A DNA stretch of 64,000 nt from Limnoperna fortunei (Eukaryota > Mollusca > Bivalvia > Mytilida > Modiolidae). Location of the stretch: the NCBI GenBank assembly GCA_944474755.1, contig OX104112.1:57703176-57767175 (forward strand), given 5' to 3'. The position numbers and the translations under genes are program-made. Positions 13,901-28,900 of the stretch are shown piece by piece; the first letter of the stretch is position 1; each line of letters opens with the position of its first letter. The notes beneath the pieces were generated by a model. That model did no database searches, was not told the DNA's origin, and saw only the letters and a list, made by a program, of their open reading frames with translations.

Positions 13901-16900
13901 GTTGTGTGCTATTACTTTGTTGAATAGACAACATATCATCTTATAATAAAGAAATTTTAGGAAGCAGAATGTTTTTCTACGTATATTTCCTTTCTTGCAC
14001 GGTGCATATATCATAGGAACCCATACAAAACAACAACTAATATCTACCACGGTCTTGAAAAAAAATTTAAAAGACCTTTATTCTGGACTTGAAGGAAAAG
14101 CACATACACATCCCAGCTTAAGCAAACACAATATTTTTATATGATGACCGGTAAAATGTCCGACATGACTCTGGAAAATTTCCAGGGCCTTGGTTGTACT
14201 GGTATGTACTTTAACTCTCTGTTAGATTGCACTGGTGTTATGTTTATTTAATGACAATATCCAAATAAGCAGTGCCTTTATGGCCCATTGACAGTATGGA
14301 GCACTATGGATAATGGATGATAATCCTCTGTCAGGATATCAGCATGGTTAGAATTATCTAAATTATTATTATCATAATTATTAGAATTATCTGTCCAAGT
14401 TGTGTGGCATATCTAACTGTAGGCAGCTTAAGTGTGCCAACACTATGTTACTGGATCTAGTTTCGTTAAACTTGTCAAATTGAGATTTTCCTCAAATTTA
14501 AATTTTCAGCAATCTGATTGGTCAATAATCGAGTTGAGGAAAAGTTGAGGCGATCCTCAAATCTGAGATGTTTTATGAAACCGGGCCCAGGTCTATAAAA
14601 ATGTATAGGTAAGAAAGATTGCCCCAACCCACATCTTGCTCTTGCCATAAAATGGCTGACATCTTGTTTACTTGGCACACTTCATTTCCCAAGGGGGTTT
14701 AAATCATACTTCAGACTTATTTTAGATTTTAGTTGTAATGGAGTTTAAATAGAATTTTCATCCTTATTATTGATACTATACCATTTAATTTACTTCATTT
14801 TTACAGGAAAGAAATAAGAACAATCCACATGAGAAACAACACTCAGCTACCAGTCGTATGGAAGGTGACTGGTATTGAACAACTGGGAGATGACTTTACC
14901 TTGTCTGCAGATCATGGAGTTATAGACCCATTACAGGAATACCCTCTCCATGCTTATTTCAGAGCTATGAAACCACTGAACACAACTCAGCAGAAGAAAA
15001 TTAGGCTTGAGGTAGGCATATTATTTGGCATTTCACATTTAACCTTTTATCCTGATTACTTTGTTAGAGTGACATTTTATATGGTTTTTATATTTCACAG
15101 TGTAATGTGACAGAATTTACCATTTTTATACATTTAAATTGGATAATTAGCATATGTCTTGAAAATTTGTAAATTTAGTACTATGAAATAGTAATTTCTG
15201 GTATATATGAATACATGTGTAATATTTATATCATAAAATTATTTGAACATGAGTTATATTTGAAACAAAATTATTCTGAATGTTTTTTTCTGTTTTAGAT
15301 TCATGACCAAGAGGGAGTCCATCCTTTGTCTACAGAAAATCTTACAGTACATTATGAACCCTATGATATCAGTGTTGATATGAGTTTCAACAATAAAGGA
15401 GGTAGTTTCTTCATAAATATACGATTTTATAATGTATTAGTACTTAACAAATAATAAGATCAAAAAGTTTTCTTCTATACATCTGGCTGATTTGTTTTTC
15501 TTCTTCAAATTTTTTAAATTTAATGTATTTTTACGCGTAGAAGAAAATTCAACACAGATTCAACAATATCTTGATTGATGTACACTCAACAGTGATCAAA
15601 TGAAGACCCTTAATTATTACATTAACATGTAGCTATTAAGCATTCTTATAGCAATTATTTTATTTCAGAGTTCTTGCCTAGTTTGAGAAAATTGTCTTAG
15701 TTTATATTTTGAGAAAAATGCTTCAGTATCAAACTTTAATTCTGGGGTTTTGTTTCAATAGATCATGGATCAGATGGAGGTGGCCTTGATTTAGGAATAG
15801 TCCATGTTGGGGAAGAAAAGAAATGTACATGTGCTCTGAAAAACAGGGGCAAATACGAAGTTGGATTCAAGTATGTACAGGTTTTATACAGTATATTACA
15901 AGATATTGGACTTTTCTATTTTTTCTTATAAATATAATTAAAAATAAATTTATATAGTTATTGTAAATTGTAAAAAATATGAAATTTATGTAATCAGTAA
16001 CTGGTGGCATTTTGTGTTGAATGCATTTGAAAGAAAATCACAGGCTGAAACAATTCTAAGCTTTAGTAAACAATATAAATATTGAACCTGCATCTTTTGT
16101 TTTTACATTTTTAATACATAATACATAATATACAAAAAAATACATATATAAAGTAATTTTTAGTTTTCATGCATTTAATGTGACTTATAATTTATTCATA
16201 AATATTATATTCTAGTTTCATCAAGAAGGACTGTGACCCTGCTAATCCAAATGCAGCTAGCCTGTTCACCATTACTCCAGAGAAGGGTACACTTGTGTCA
16301 GCTGACAGACCAACACAGCCAACTATCATATTTAAATCTGATAAAGAACTTGTCATCAAGGATCAACCAATACTAAGTTGCCAAGTTATTGATCTTAAAG
16401 TCGGTGAAGAGGGAGAAATCATTGGAGTTATTCCAATTAAAGTATCGGCTAAAGTCCTATTCCCTAAGTAAGTCGATTTATATATACAATATATATTGTT
16501 TGAAAAATATGTGTTTTTAAAAATCAAACACTGGTATAATAAGGAGATTCTATCTGCAATATGTACTCTGTCCATACTTACTTAGGTTACACTACCTTGT
16601 CTTAATCGTTATATTTTAAAATTTGTATGTTTGTTTGTTTGTTTAAATGGTGTTTAATACCACTCTCTGGAATTTTTCAGCTATATCATGGCGTGCAGTT
16701 TTTATTGGGGAGGACTCGAAACTATAACCTTATTGTGACAGACAATGTGATCAATAGTTAATGAACTACATTAACCACTCAGCCATCAAGGCCCCTAAAA
16801 TTGTTAAGCAATAGGTAGTAAAATATTATACAGAATAATATGTGTACAATCTGTTTCTTTCAGGTATGAAATACAACCAGCAAATGATATCAACTTTGGT

Positions 16901-19900
16901 GCATTGCTTATTAACAACAAAAAGGAAGGTCAAAGTAGATTTGAAATTCACAATCGTGGCGAGTTTGATTTTAAGTTTATCATCTCTAAAATGCAGAAAG
17001 AGGACAAGCAGACTGGTGGTCGTGGAAACAGACCGTAAGTTTCTTTTAGAAATAGACTATAGCACAGTATACATATATATACAGGGTTCACAGCTTCTGC
17101 TTCTGTTATCACCATCACTCGTCCTACCAAATTTTATTTAGTACAGTACAAGGTTTCCTGGGAATTGGTTCCTTCAGTTTTAACATATCTGGTAAAGGTC
17201 ATGGCACTTTTTTTCCTTTTTCTAATATCCTTTGTCTCACCCCAATTTGTATTAATCTGTCTGTTCCTGTAAAATCCTGAATCATTTCTAAAACACCATT
17301 TAAAGTATTAATTATTATTGAAAATGTTGCATAAATTTGAAGAACTACTAGTCACCTGCATGAAGGTATTGCCTTAAATTAGAAGTTTATTCCGACTGCA
17401 TGAAGATAACACCATTCAAATTTAAAGATTTGATCACTTGCATGAAGATATCAAATCAGCCTTGAAATGTGTTCCTTTTTTTGGTTTTTACAGCTGTTGT
17501 GATGCCTTTTTTAGTTTTTTAATATTTTTCTATACATTCAAACTGTTATGATTTTATCCCTGTTTTCATATTTTTGATATTTATTTTAATTTTTTTTCTG
17601 TAGTTTTGACATTGTTGGGAAATTTTCATGCATGTTATTTTCATTTTTTGTTCATCAAGCTCTGTAGTTGGTCCATATTTTATCATGTGGCATGATTATG
17701 AAGAATGTGTGTATTAATTTTTTTTCTGATAATTTGCTTACCCATTTCACAACCTAAACAAATTGAATACATCTTACACAGCCCGGTGAAAGACAGCAAA
17801 AGGAGCAAATCCAGGGATGGATCAAGTTCTGGACGATCGGTAGCTAAACCTAAGAAAACTGACTCAGTGAGGTTAGTTATAGCCCACCCATTTCACATCT
17901 TCTTTTAACCATCTGTCATGTGTCTGCTAACTAGAATATAGTATCCTGCATGCTCTAGTCTACTGCGACTGTTTGCATTTTTAACTTTTCAATATATTTT
18001 AATGTTTGTGTTCTTTGTATGATGTTGCAGTTTGATAGCTAGATGTGGGTTTAATTTTTTCCAATGTTAACAAAGAAGTTTATCCGTATATTAGATTCCA
18101 AAATGTGCAGATAGATTCAGATTAAATATGGCAAATTATCAGATTTTGAATGCATTAGCTATAATGCTTTGAAAGTAAGAAGTTGAGCTATTTTTGAAAG
18201 CAGTAACATGTAATTTGTTCATTATGTATTTTTTTTATATAAACTATTCTTCACTTTGAGAATTCCAAATACCATTAAGTGGGGTTTTTAATCAAAGTGA
18301 ATATAAATATTATAAGAGATGATATTAAGCCGTTAAAATAGCATGGTTCAATTTTGTTCTTTTCACATGTATAACCTGTTGTGTTATTTACCAACTTTTA
18401 ATATTACAGACACATTGAATTATTCTTAGCTTTCAGAACTCTCCAATCAGCTTCAATGTAACCAATATCTTCAGCTCTGGTCTTTATATATTCCCTCCAA
18501 AATAATTACATGAATAATCATAAAAGAAATTTATATATTTATATATATATACCTGTTTTCTTTTGATTATATTAAAAAACTAAATATTTTTGGTAATTTT
18601 TAACCGGGTTTTTGTGACTCTTTTTTGGCTTTCAATTTCTCTGGAAGCTTTGATCTACAATTGTGTGTTTAATCAAATCTTGCTTATTACTATAGCTAAT
18701 AGATGCATGTTCATACTTGTCAACCTTGCAGGTTTTTGTTTGTAGTTGATTGTGTTTTGTTACACACAAGTTTTTTGCAATTTTTACTTTTTATATTATC
18801 CATTTTTTGCATGAAAATTTATTTACCTTGCTGCATCTTTAATTGTGACCAAATGGAAATAAAATATTTGGCTTTATATTCCTATACTTAGAAATTCAAA
18901 GAACAATTTATGCCAATAAATTCTCAAATCTGATGAACTTAGTTAGACACCATCTCATTTGACAAATACTGAACACCCTGCAACCTGGTAGCATCGGCAG
19001 AAATCTGATTAGTGTGGCAATATGTATGTTGCAAGCAGCAAAAAAAATAAACAATAACATAATATCAAGGTTGACAAGTATGAAACAGCCTGGTTTGATT
19101 GCTGTGAAATCTTAATAGTTCACTAAGCCTCTTATTTCTATGTAGCGACTACATTGCTAGTCAAAGTCAGCTGACTGCAGGAGTTTCACGAGCTCACATG
19201 ACTTCTGTACCACCATTTGCTAAACGGGGTTTCAGGTATTATTCATATCACATCATGGATGCTTCTTGTTGAAAACTCAAGATTCAGTTTTAAAATATTC
19301 TTCATTTCTTGTTTTTACCCATTTTATTTTTGTAAAGTTTACAACTTTATAGAAATAGAAAAAAAAAACATTCAGCCTCTGTTTACTTTTACTGCCTGAT
19401 TGGAAAACACATAAGCACATTTTGAAATGTCATAACTTGTATTTAACTAAGTTAAAATGAAAATTTGCTGAAGGTAATGTGTAGAACATTTTTATCTTGA
19501 TTGTTAACCTTTATAGACAAGAATAATCCATGATTCGGTCATTATTAATACTTCTTTTACCACTAACATACTACTCGGTATTTAGTTATTACATTTTTGT
19601 AGTGTATATCTAATAACCCATATTTAATTCATTTATCATATACGGTATATTTCATGCATGCATTTTCTTTGTTATAAATTTTTTTTCCACAAAACTATAT
19701 ATTGAACATGAGTTGTATTCATGTTATACTTGTACATGTATATTGTACCATCTATGGACATCTAATTGGATAAGAATGGTCACTTGGAGACAATATTACT
19801 CTGTTCTTTTTTTCACAAGACATACCCAACATGATATGTCATTATAATACAAAAATTCAGATACAGATTATGTAAAGGGAGCTAGTCATTATTACAATCT

Positions 19901-22900
19901 AGAGTAACATGCAAAGCACAGGATTTTTTACATTGAGTTTGTAGTCAGTTCATTGAAATAAAGGTAATTGATGTTCAACAAATTGTTGTCAAACATTTAA
20001 TTTTAATGAACCACTATTCTAGTATATTTTTTCTTGCAGTTTAGAGAAAAAGTAATTATCCTATGTCATAATATAACATATCGATACTAGTAATATTGGT
20101 ATTAGTACATGGTACATCTTAAACATGATGTCAGTTCTGGTGAAGCCAAGGTAAGTCACCTTGACATTCCGAGTACTACACATAACATTTACTTCAAATT
20201 TTGTATATGTGTTGTTTTCTCTAACAGAGCTGAAGGTGGAGCAGCGAGACAACAATTTGGCATGTTTGTTGTCTCCCCTACTAGTGGCACAGTCATAGTT
20301 AATGGATCTATAACAATCAATGTTGATTGTATAACAGAACAGGAAGGAAGAGGAGATGAAGTAAGTTTTTCATTGCCTATACTCGTACATTTAAAAATAT
20401 TTAATAATTTTTAGAGGCAATTTAGAATGGTCAGCTTGTTCTTTTGGTGAGAAATCTGTCAAATCTGGAAAAATATCTAGCAAACTGGAAAAAAAAACCC
20501 AAAACATATGTTCCTTAAAATCTGTCAAATGAACTCCTTGTTATGGTCAATGAAATCATTAAACATTTGTTATCATCCATTTCTAATGATAATTAGAAAT
20601 GGATTATATCATTAATAATTAACTATGGTCTAAACATTATAAGAATAGATTTGTTTCTTTTCTTTTTTCACAAAACGACTCTTTTTCAGGAAATTTGTAT
20701 CGACATTGTTGATAGAGATCCTAATGACCATCCTGGTGGCATACCCTACAAATTGTTAGCAGAAGTCTGCGTACCTTCCATCAGTACAATTGAATCAAAA
20801 TATATTGGATCCATATTTGAGGAACACAGAATTGTTAAAAATCTCAGTATCTGGCAACATAGTAATCAGGTAAGGATTTCAATATGTGGTGATTACTGCA
20901 GTAAAGCCAAATATCACGAAATACTGTTGGAATATGTCAGTTTTAATGAAGCTTTAAAGGAAAATATATATAATTAGGAATGAATTTTCCACCTTGATGA
21001 TTGCTTTATCTTTTTTGTTAAATCATAAACTGTTTATTAGAGTGGGATCGTTTGTTGTTTGAATAGCATTTAATGAAAATTTCAGCAAATTTTCAGCTAT
21101 ATGATGCATCTAGCTTTTATTTAGGCAGGAAGCTGGAGTACCTGGAAAAAACCGCTGACTATCAATCTGACTAGGAAAACTATCAGTCCTTGTCAATTAA
21201 GGTTGGAGTCGAGTGCACCCTGCCATCAATGAGACATGAACCCACAACCTCACGTGTTGACAGATCACATGATCAATAGTAGACAATAAAATGTTATCAA
21301 AGATACCAAGGTTAAGAGAATTTTATACTCCAGACATGACACCCCAGATAAACTACCTTAACCACTTGGTCTGGGATTATTTGTATTTAAAGGAAATGAT
21401 TTTGGCAAACAGTAGCATCAGTCATTTTCAGAAGACATCCCCATGTATAATTAGTTAAAATGTGACATCCTTTTTGTTTTCTAAAATGCTAGTTCATTGG
21501 CCAAAAATGACGTTAACCCAACAAATGTCTGTTTTATACATGTATTAATGCAATAATATGTTTTTGTTTATCCTTAAGTTGCCCCTAAAAAATATTTCTA
21601 TTTATTGAAATAGAACCCAAACAAATGTATTTCTAGGACCACAGAAATTAACATTTTACATGTATTGACAGGGAGACATTTACACGGATGGAGGTATATA
21701 TGCTGAGGATGAAAATAAATTCATCTTTAATAACGTTATCATTGGACGTAAAGCCAAAGCTAGGTTTAAGATCTCCAACACAAACAAGGTGCCATGTGAT
21801 GTAATATTCTCTGTCAAACCAACCAACGTAAAAAGAACAGGACAAAATCAGGATATTTTTGAAATAGAGCCACCCAGAGCACAGATTCCACACCATAGTC
21901 ATGTGTATGCTACAGTCACGTTTACTCCTCCATCTATGCAGGTATGTTTTACAGATACATATGCATCGTTCTTTCTAAATCATTATACATTTGTATATAA
22001 ATATTGATTTTTCAGTTGATTTAAATATATTTAGGCTAACAATTATAGCCCAGAGTTTTTAATTTTATTTGTGTTTGATGTATTGAAATAGATATTTTCA
22101 CAGCTGTCTTTTGTTTATGTAGTTGTTTAAATCATTGATCTTATATCGTGTTAAATTGTGATGCTTGGCCTTTGTACTTTGTTCTTTTCCAAAACATAAG
22201 AAGATAAAGGAAAAGTCTTGTAGGGTTGTCATACATGTAAATGTGGCACTTTGAGATGACATTGCAACCTTCATGATTTCACATGTGCTTTGGCACTATG
22301 AAAAGCATGTCTTTAATATATCGAATGTTCTATATAAAACTAAAAACACATTTAAAAAAACATCATACATTAAAACATAATTTTATTTTTAGTCCTTTAG
22401 TGCACTGTTTGAAGCTGCATTAGATGGACAGACTAAAGGTAAAAGTTTGGTATTTGAAATCGCTGGAGATGGAAACCTCCCACGTATCTGTGTACAGAAA
22501 CCTACAATGAGGAACAAGATGGGTCAGACCATTCTTCTGTTCAAGAAAAATTTAATTGGAAGGACACAAACACTGCCATTTACTTTGATCAATGACGGTA
22601 CACTGCCAAGTAAAGTAAGTGTATTTCAAATAAAGTATTCAAAGATGCAAGCTATAATATTTACTTGTCAGATGCAACTTTCGTCTAACCAAAACTTATT
22701 TGTGGCTCTGAAACTTAAAATATAGGATGGTTAAATTGTTTAAAAATTTGTATGCCCCCGTGAGGGGGCATTAAGTTTTACTCGTGTCCGTCCGTACGTA
22801 TTTCTGTCAAGCTTTTCTCAGAAACCGTACATGAGAACAATTTGAAATTTGGCAGGGTGGTTCAGTAGCACAAGCTGTACATCCTTAGCGACTTTTCAAA

Positions 22901-25900
22901 TCTGTTGGACAACTACTACTTGTTTGGGACTTCATTTGTGCGTAAATAAGTCCGTCCGTACATACAAATTTCCGTCAAGCTTTTCTCAGAAACTGAACAT
23001 GAGGACAATTTTGAATTTTGGCAGAGTGGTTCAGAATCACAAGCAACTTTCAGACCTGTCGGACAACTTCCTGTTTGGGACTTCATTCTTCGATTTTTTG
23101 AAAGTATTTTTGGAGTTCATAATTGTAAATGATGTTTCAATAGTAAAGTTAGTTATGTTTAAATATATTTGAGATTTGAAGAAGATTTGTTTAATCTCAA
23201 TTAAAAATCACATATCAACTTTGTGCAGGTTGCTCTTAATTTTGTATTAAAAATTTGTAAGAGCATAAAAATATATACAACAATTTTGGGCAAAACTGAA
23301 AGTCTATACACAATTTATAATATCATTATATACATTTTTTTAGGTTGATATAGATTTGATAGATACTGATAAAGTTTTTAAAATTCGACCAGCTGGGGAC
23401 ACAAATGCTGTAATGGAAGATGATTATGTAGACTCCAAGCGACCCCACACAGCGTCAGTATCAGTTGGAGTTGGAGAGACTGCTAATTTTAATGTTATCT
23501 TCAAGCCAACAGCAGTGCAGAGGTCGCAGGCTCATATTAAATTGACTGTAATAGATAACCAGTATGAGGATTCAATCATTCAGTTGGTTGGTGAAGGCTA
23601 TGAAGATGAGATAACTCTAGATAACATCCACAGTATCAGTCAGCCATTTGAGCCAGTTCTTCCTGATGAAGAGGGGAATATGCCAGATGATGATATTGCA
23701 GGTATTGACAAAGTATTATTGATGGTGTCAGATGATGTCAATTTCTTTTACTGTGAAAAATTAACATAACAACAGAAACAAAATTTTGTAACAACAGGCA
23801 TTATATATATAGTGGAACCTGTCTAAATTGAATCCTAAATATATCAGTATCATGTGTAAACCTAACTAACTACAGGAATTAATATCTGTCTATTACAAAT
23901 GAAAAGGTAGTCCTAAAGTGGTTTGGTTTAGACAGATTTGTTTATCATTAGTTATTCCTAGAATTGTGGAATGATTTTTATGCAAGTAACAGTAGTGACA
24001 AATTAAAATTAACTTTTAAGGTAAAAAACTGTTGCATGTTTTCTTTTCTCATCACCTGTAATCCTATTATATTTTGTTGTAATAGTTCTTTTTGATGTAC
24101 TAACCCTTCATTATTGATTTTACAGCTGCCAAACCAAATCTGATTAACTTTGGTGATGTCTATATCAACGAGACTTGTACTCTGTCTTTCTCAATGACGA
24201 ACCACTCCAAAACAGAGGTTTACAGGTTACAATGGCCAGATCATCCCAATCTGAAGTTCTCACCAACTCTGGCTCATCTACATCCAAATACAAACAAGGA
24301 TGTGACAGTTACATTCAAATCTGATGCTGCCAAAGTATTAACAGAACAGGCCATTAATTGCAAAGTCACAAAGATCAAATATGATAAACCTATTGATCAG
24401 GTAAGAATGAAATTAAATCTTGAAATCTTAAGTGTAGGACAGACTAGACAAAGCTGACAGCTTTTGTGTTAACCACTAAGTTAGACTTTTGTGTTAATGA
24501 GCTGTTATCATATTTGTAATAAAAGACAGGAGCGAGTTTCACAAAATATCCTAAGTGTAAAATACATTGCAAGTACTGACATCACAATGCATTTCCCTTC
24601 GATCTTTCAACACTGTTTTAGATTTTATACTAACGATCTTTTTTTGATTTCATCTGATGAATCGTCTGGATTCATTATTACTTCTACAGATGTTTAACGT
24701 ACATGGAAATCTAATTCTAATTTTTTTTAAATTATTTTATTAATTATTATGTTAGGTTTATATTGTTTTCTACAACAGTTTGCTTTTAAATCACTATATA
24801 TATATATAATTGTTTGTTTAGGTTGCAGCATGGGATGATAGAATAAAGACAGTGAAATGGGTCGATATGCCATCATCACCACAGCCATCAGAAAGGTATT
24901 TATATTATTGTATGAAGTTAAAGTTGAAGCATTTGAATTGTCAAAAATGCATTCAATGGAATTAAGAACATAATAATATGTTTAATAACTGCAAGAACTT
25001 ACATATCACACAAATAAATCATTTATTTTTATGCCGCCATTTGAAAGTTTATAACGTGCTCAGATTCATCTATGATTTGCACACTGTATCTTGCGCACTG
25101 ACCCAGTATTCATAATAGTGAAAAATATTAATACCATATTAAAAGGAAAAGATCTGGAAACCTCACAAACCCTATGGTAATATTAAAATTCATCATAATA
25201 TAAACTTCTTTTTTGATAATTTAAATCATACCCAGAGGTGGCTGTGATTACCTCCAGGGCTCGCGTTGGAGGGCGACTCGGGCAAAGAAGTCGCCTTATC
25301 GTGGTCCCACTTCGCCGTCGATCATCTTCAAAAGCGAAGTGAAGTCGCCCTTTCATTTTGTAGAATCGCCTTATGTCGCCTTTCAAATTTTATTCCCATT
25401 TTGGTAAAGAAATGTTCATATTTTTGATACCGCGTCATGTTTATTTTACGCGCAAAAGTTGAACTGGTACCCTTTGAACTTTTATTTGGTATATAAAGCG
25501 TAGGTTTAAAATATGACCGGAAACCAGTTCAGAGCACAATAACTTGTGAAAATTTCCGGAGCGGATATGAATTTGGTGCCGGAGATTGCAGATAGTGGTG
25601 AAATGAGTTTTGCAATGATAGAAACGTAGTAAAAATAGTATTTTTGCAGTTACTTAAAACAAATTGAAGTTAAATATGCTTCAATACTTTAAATAGTGAA
25701 TTTTACATAATATATTATGTGTCACAATGATGTAATTTTCTACTTCTAGTTCTAATAGTAATTCATTATAAATAAATCAAATTGTGTATCAATGACAAAG
25801 AAACATTTATTTTAATGAACAGTTTTGTGACAGTTTATTATTTTTGTATTGTTATGTTTAATGCATGTGTTTTTAAAAATGTGTGAAATAAGTAAACTGA

Positions 25901-28900
25901 ATAGTTAATCAAATCTTTGATACTTTATCCTCAATAAATTAAACTGCTAAAAAAACATATAACAATAAAAATGCCAACACTTATTTAAAAAAAAACAAAG
26001 TAAACAGGACGCTTTCGCGACATATTATGCAACTTCTCCCTGTTGTCCACCCACTTCTCCCTGTTCTATCCTCACTTCTCCCTGTCAGCCACCCAAAAGA
26101 GAAGTGACTTCTCCCTATAATTTTGACCCAGCGTGAGCCCTGACCTCATTTGTTATTTTTATTGCAATTAGGTTACTTTCTATCACCTTTGGAAATTCTT
26201 TGGAAGTTAGTCACTATTTTCAAAACATAATATTTTCGTTTCTTTATACCCCCTCTTGACAAAAGTTGGGCGTATACAGAGATCCTCGTGTCGGTCAGTC
26301 TGTCCAAAATTGGTTCCTGGATGATAATTCAAAAAGCTTGCATCTGATTTCAATGAAACTATGGAATATTATAACATATCATGTGGGTAAGAATCATAAT
26401 GATGCTGGATGAATTGGGTTAAAGGTTATAGTTGACAAAAAATGTTACAAAAAAGATGTTTCTGGACAATATCTCAAAAAGTTTGCATTAGATTTCAATG
26501 AACTTTAGGATGTAGTTTCTGTCTAATTTCAAGGTCACAGTTGCATAAAAATGTTAGTTTTACAAAAAAGATGTTTCTGGAAAAAACTCAAAACATGTGC
26601 ATTTGATTTCAATGAAACTAAGAACATCATTACATATCAGGTGGGTAAGCAAGAAGCCTATTTATGCTGGAGTAATTCCATCAAAAAATTTTACAAATAA
26701 AAATTAGATCTTCTTATTCCAGTTTTCTATTGTACAAAATACATAGGAAGTACTTGTTTATTTACAGTGGATCTAAGGCTCCAACAAGCTCTAGAGGTGC
26801 CAAGAAGAAGGTTGTAGAAACTGAGCCAGAACCTGCTTATACTGATTTCCCAGACACTAGTAGAAATGTAGAACTTCTGGTCTCAGCTAATGCTGATTTC
26901 TGTAAATTTGGATGTAAGACGGAAAGCGTTCATTTCAAAGATACCCTGATGTTCCAGACTAGGGTATTTGAGTGAGTACATTGTATTTGAAATTTACAAA
27001 AGAAAATAAAAATGTGTGTTAGATATTTTGAGTTAGGTATTCCGCCTCGGTGACAGACGGATAGTTAACCTTTATACACATATAGTAGCTAGGCCCAATG
27101 AAAAACTATAAACTGAATTTCACTTTATTTAGCATTGCAGGTATGTAGTATGTATCTTGTGGTAAAAAGCTACAAAGACAAAAAAGGAATTTCCATACAA
27201 AATCTGTCAAACAAAATTATAATTGATAATAATTATCAAAAATGCAAATATAACATTAAAATAAAAAATACAAATGATAAATATCATAAGTTCATAATTT
27301 ACAATCAAGAGTGTAGTGTGAAAAAGTTTAAATTATCTCCCTTGAGGTGCATTCATACATTTATATAGAGATCAAACATTAATAATAAAAAAAATAAATT
27401 AAAGACAAATTATAGTATAATACCCTAATACTTCTATTCTCTTTTGTACAGGCTTATTATAAATGGCCAAATATCAAAGGCCTGTCTTAACTATTAGTAA
27501 CTAGAATAATGAAGTATAGTTCGCAAAGTGAGGATAATGAAAATCCTATATTTGTATGTGAAAATATCACAAATTACTGTAGCAAAATCAAAATTAAATA
27601 TATGAATATTAAATATAAACCTGAAATAATATAATAAAACTTACATAGTGGTCTGTCACAAAAAGATGAAGACAATATTTTCGGATATAAATCATGACAT
27701 TGGTACAATGCTCCGACCTTTGTGGTACACAAATATAAACAGGAAACAGGAAATGAATAAAAGAGGAAGTCTACTTAATGTTTAAAGAATCGAACACACC
27801 TAGACATTTAACTTCTAAAAATAGCTACTGTTCTAAATTTAGCATTTAAAAAACCAATATTAAGAAGTAAGTCAATACCAAAAGCAATGAGTATGAAACA
27901 CAATTAAAAAATGCTTTATACCTTTGGAAATAAAGTTAAGAAAATGTACGCGGCAGCATATTAGGAAGATTGAAAAGGGAGTAAATTCAATTGAACTTGA
28001 AGATTATATTGTTTCATGGACTGTTTTTATGAATATAATAAGGAATTAAACATGTTTGTAGTAAAGAAAGTTTTTCAATTATGGAATTGAAAAATGTCTT
28101 TGACAACAACAAAAAATACAGTTTTAATATTTCATTTTTTAAACATATTTTGTTTTTTAGATTTAATTTGAGTAACAAAGGAAACATAAAGATGGACTTT
28201 AGTTGGCAAGTATTGATGGAAAATATGGCTCCATCATTAACAAGAGCTGTGACATTTATGTCCGAAGGAGAGAGACCTGAATCCCGTATTGATAATGTTG
28301 ACGCCAGCTATGTTCCCTTTAATATTACACCAGAATTTGGTACCATTCCTGCTGGGAAAAAGCAAAGAATTTGTGTTAAGTTCTCTCCCCTTGATGTTAA
28401 CACTTATGAGGGTCGTCTGATTTGCACGTAAGTAAATAACAAATAATGCTTATAGTATAATTAATTGGGTGGAGTGAATATCCAAAATATGATCACGAGT
28501 GCCACATAACGCATCTGATAAACGAGTGCGCGGAACTTGTTCAGCGCACGAGTTTAATCTGATGCTTTATGCAGCACAAGTGATAATATTTTGGATATTC
28601 ACGATGCCCAATTGATTATCCTATTTATTATTTAGATCAAAATTGTTTTCGTAACATTTTAATGCTTAATCCTAAATTTTATGAACGGCGGATGAATATC
28701 TGTATAGTACAAAACCAACTGCAACAAGGCCGCCCTTATCTGGATCAGGACGCCAGCTAACTAATATTTCGTTCTGAAATAACAAATAAGGATATTGTCA
28801 CGCTAAATAACAAATAAGGATATTGTCAAGCTAAATGACATGTTATAGGATATTGTTCTAGCAGGTTCCGGTCTATTAGTGAACAATTATTTTAGCTTTT

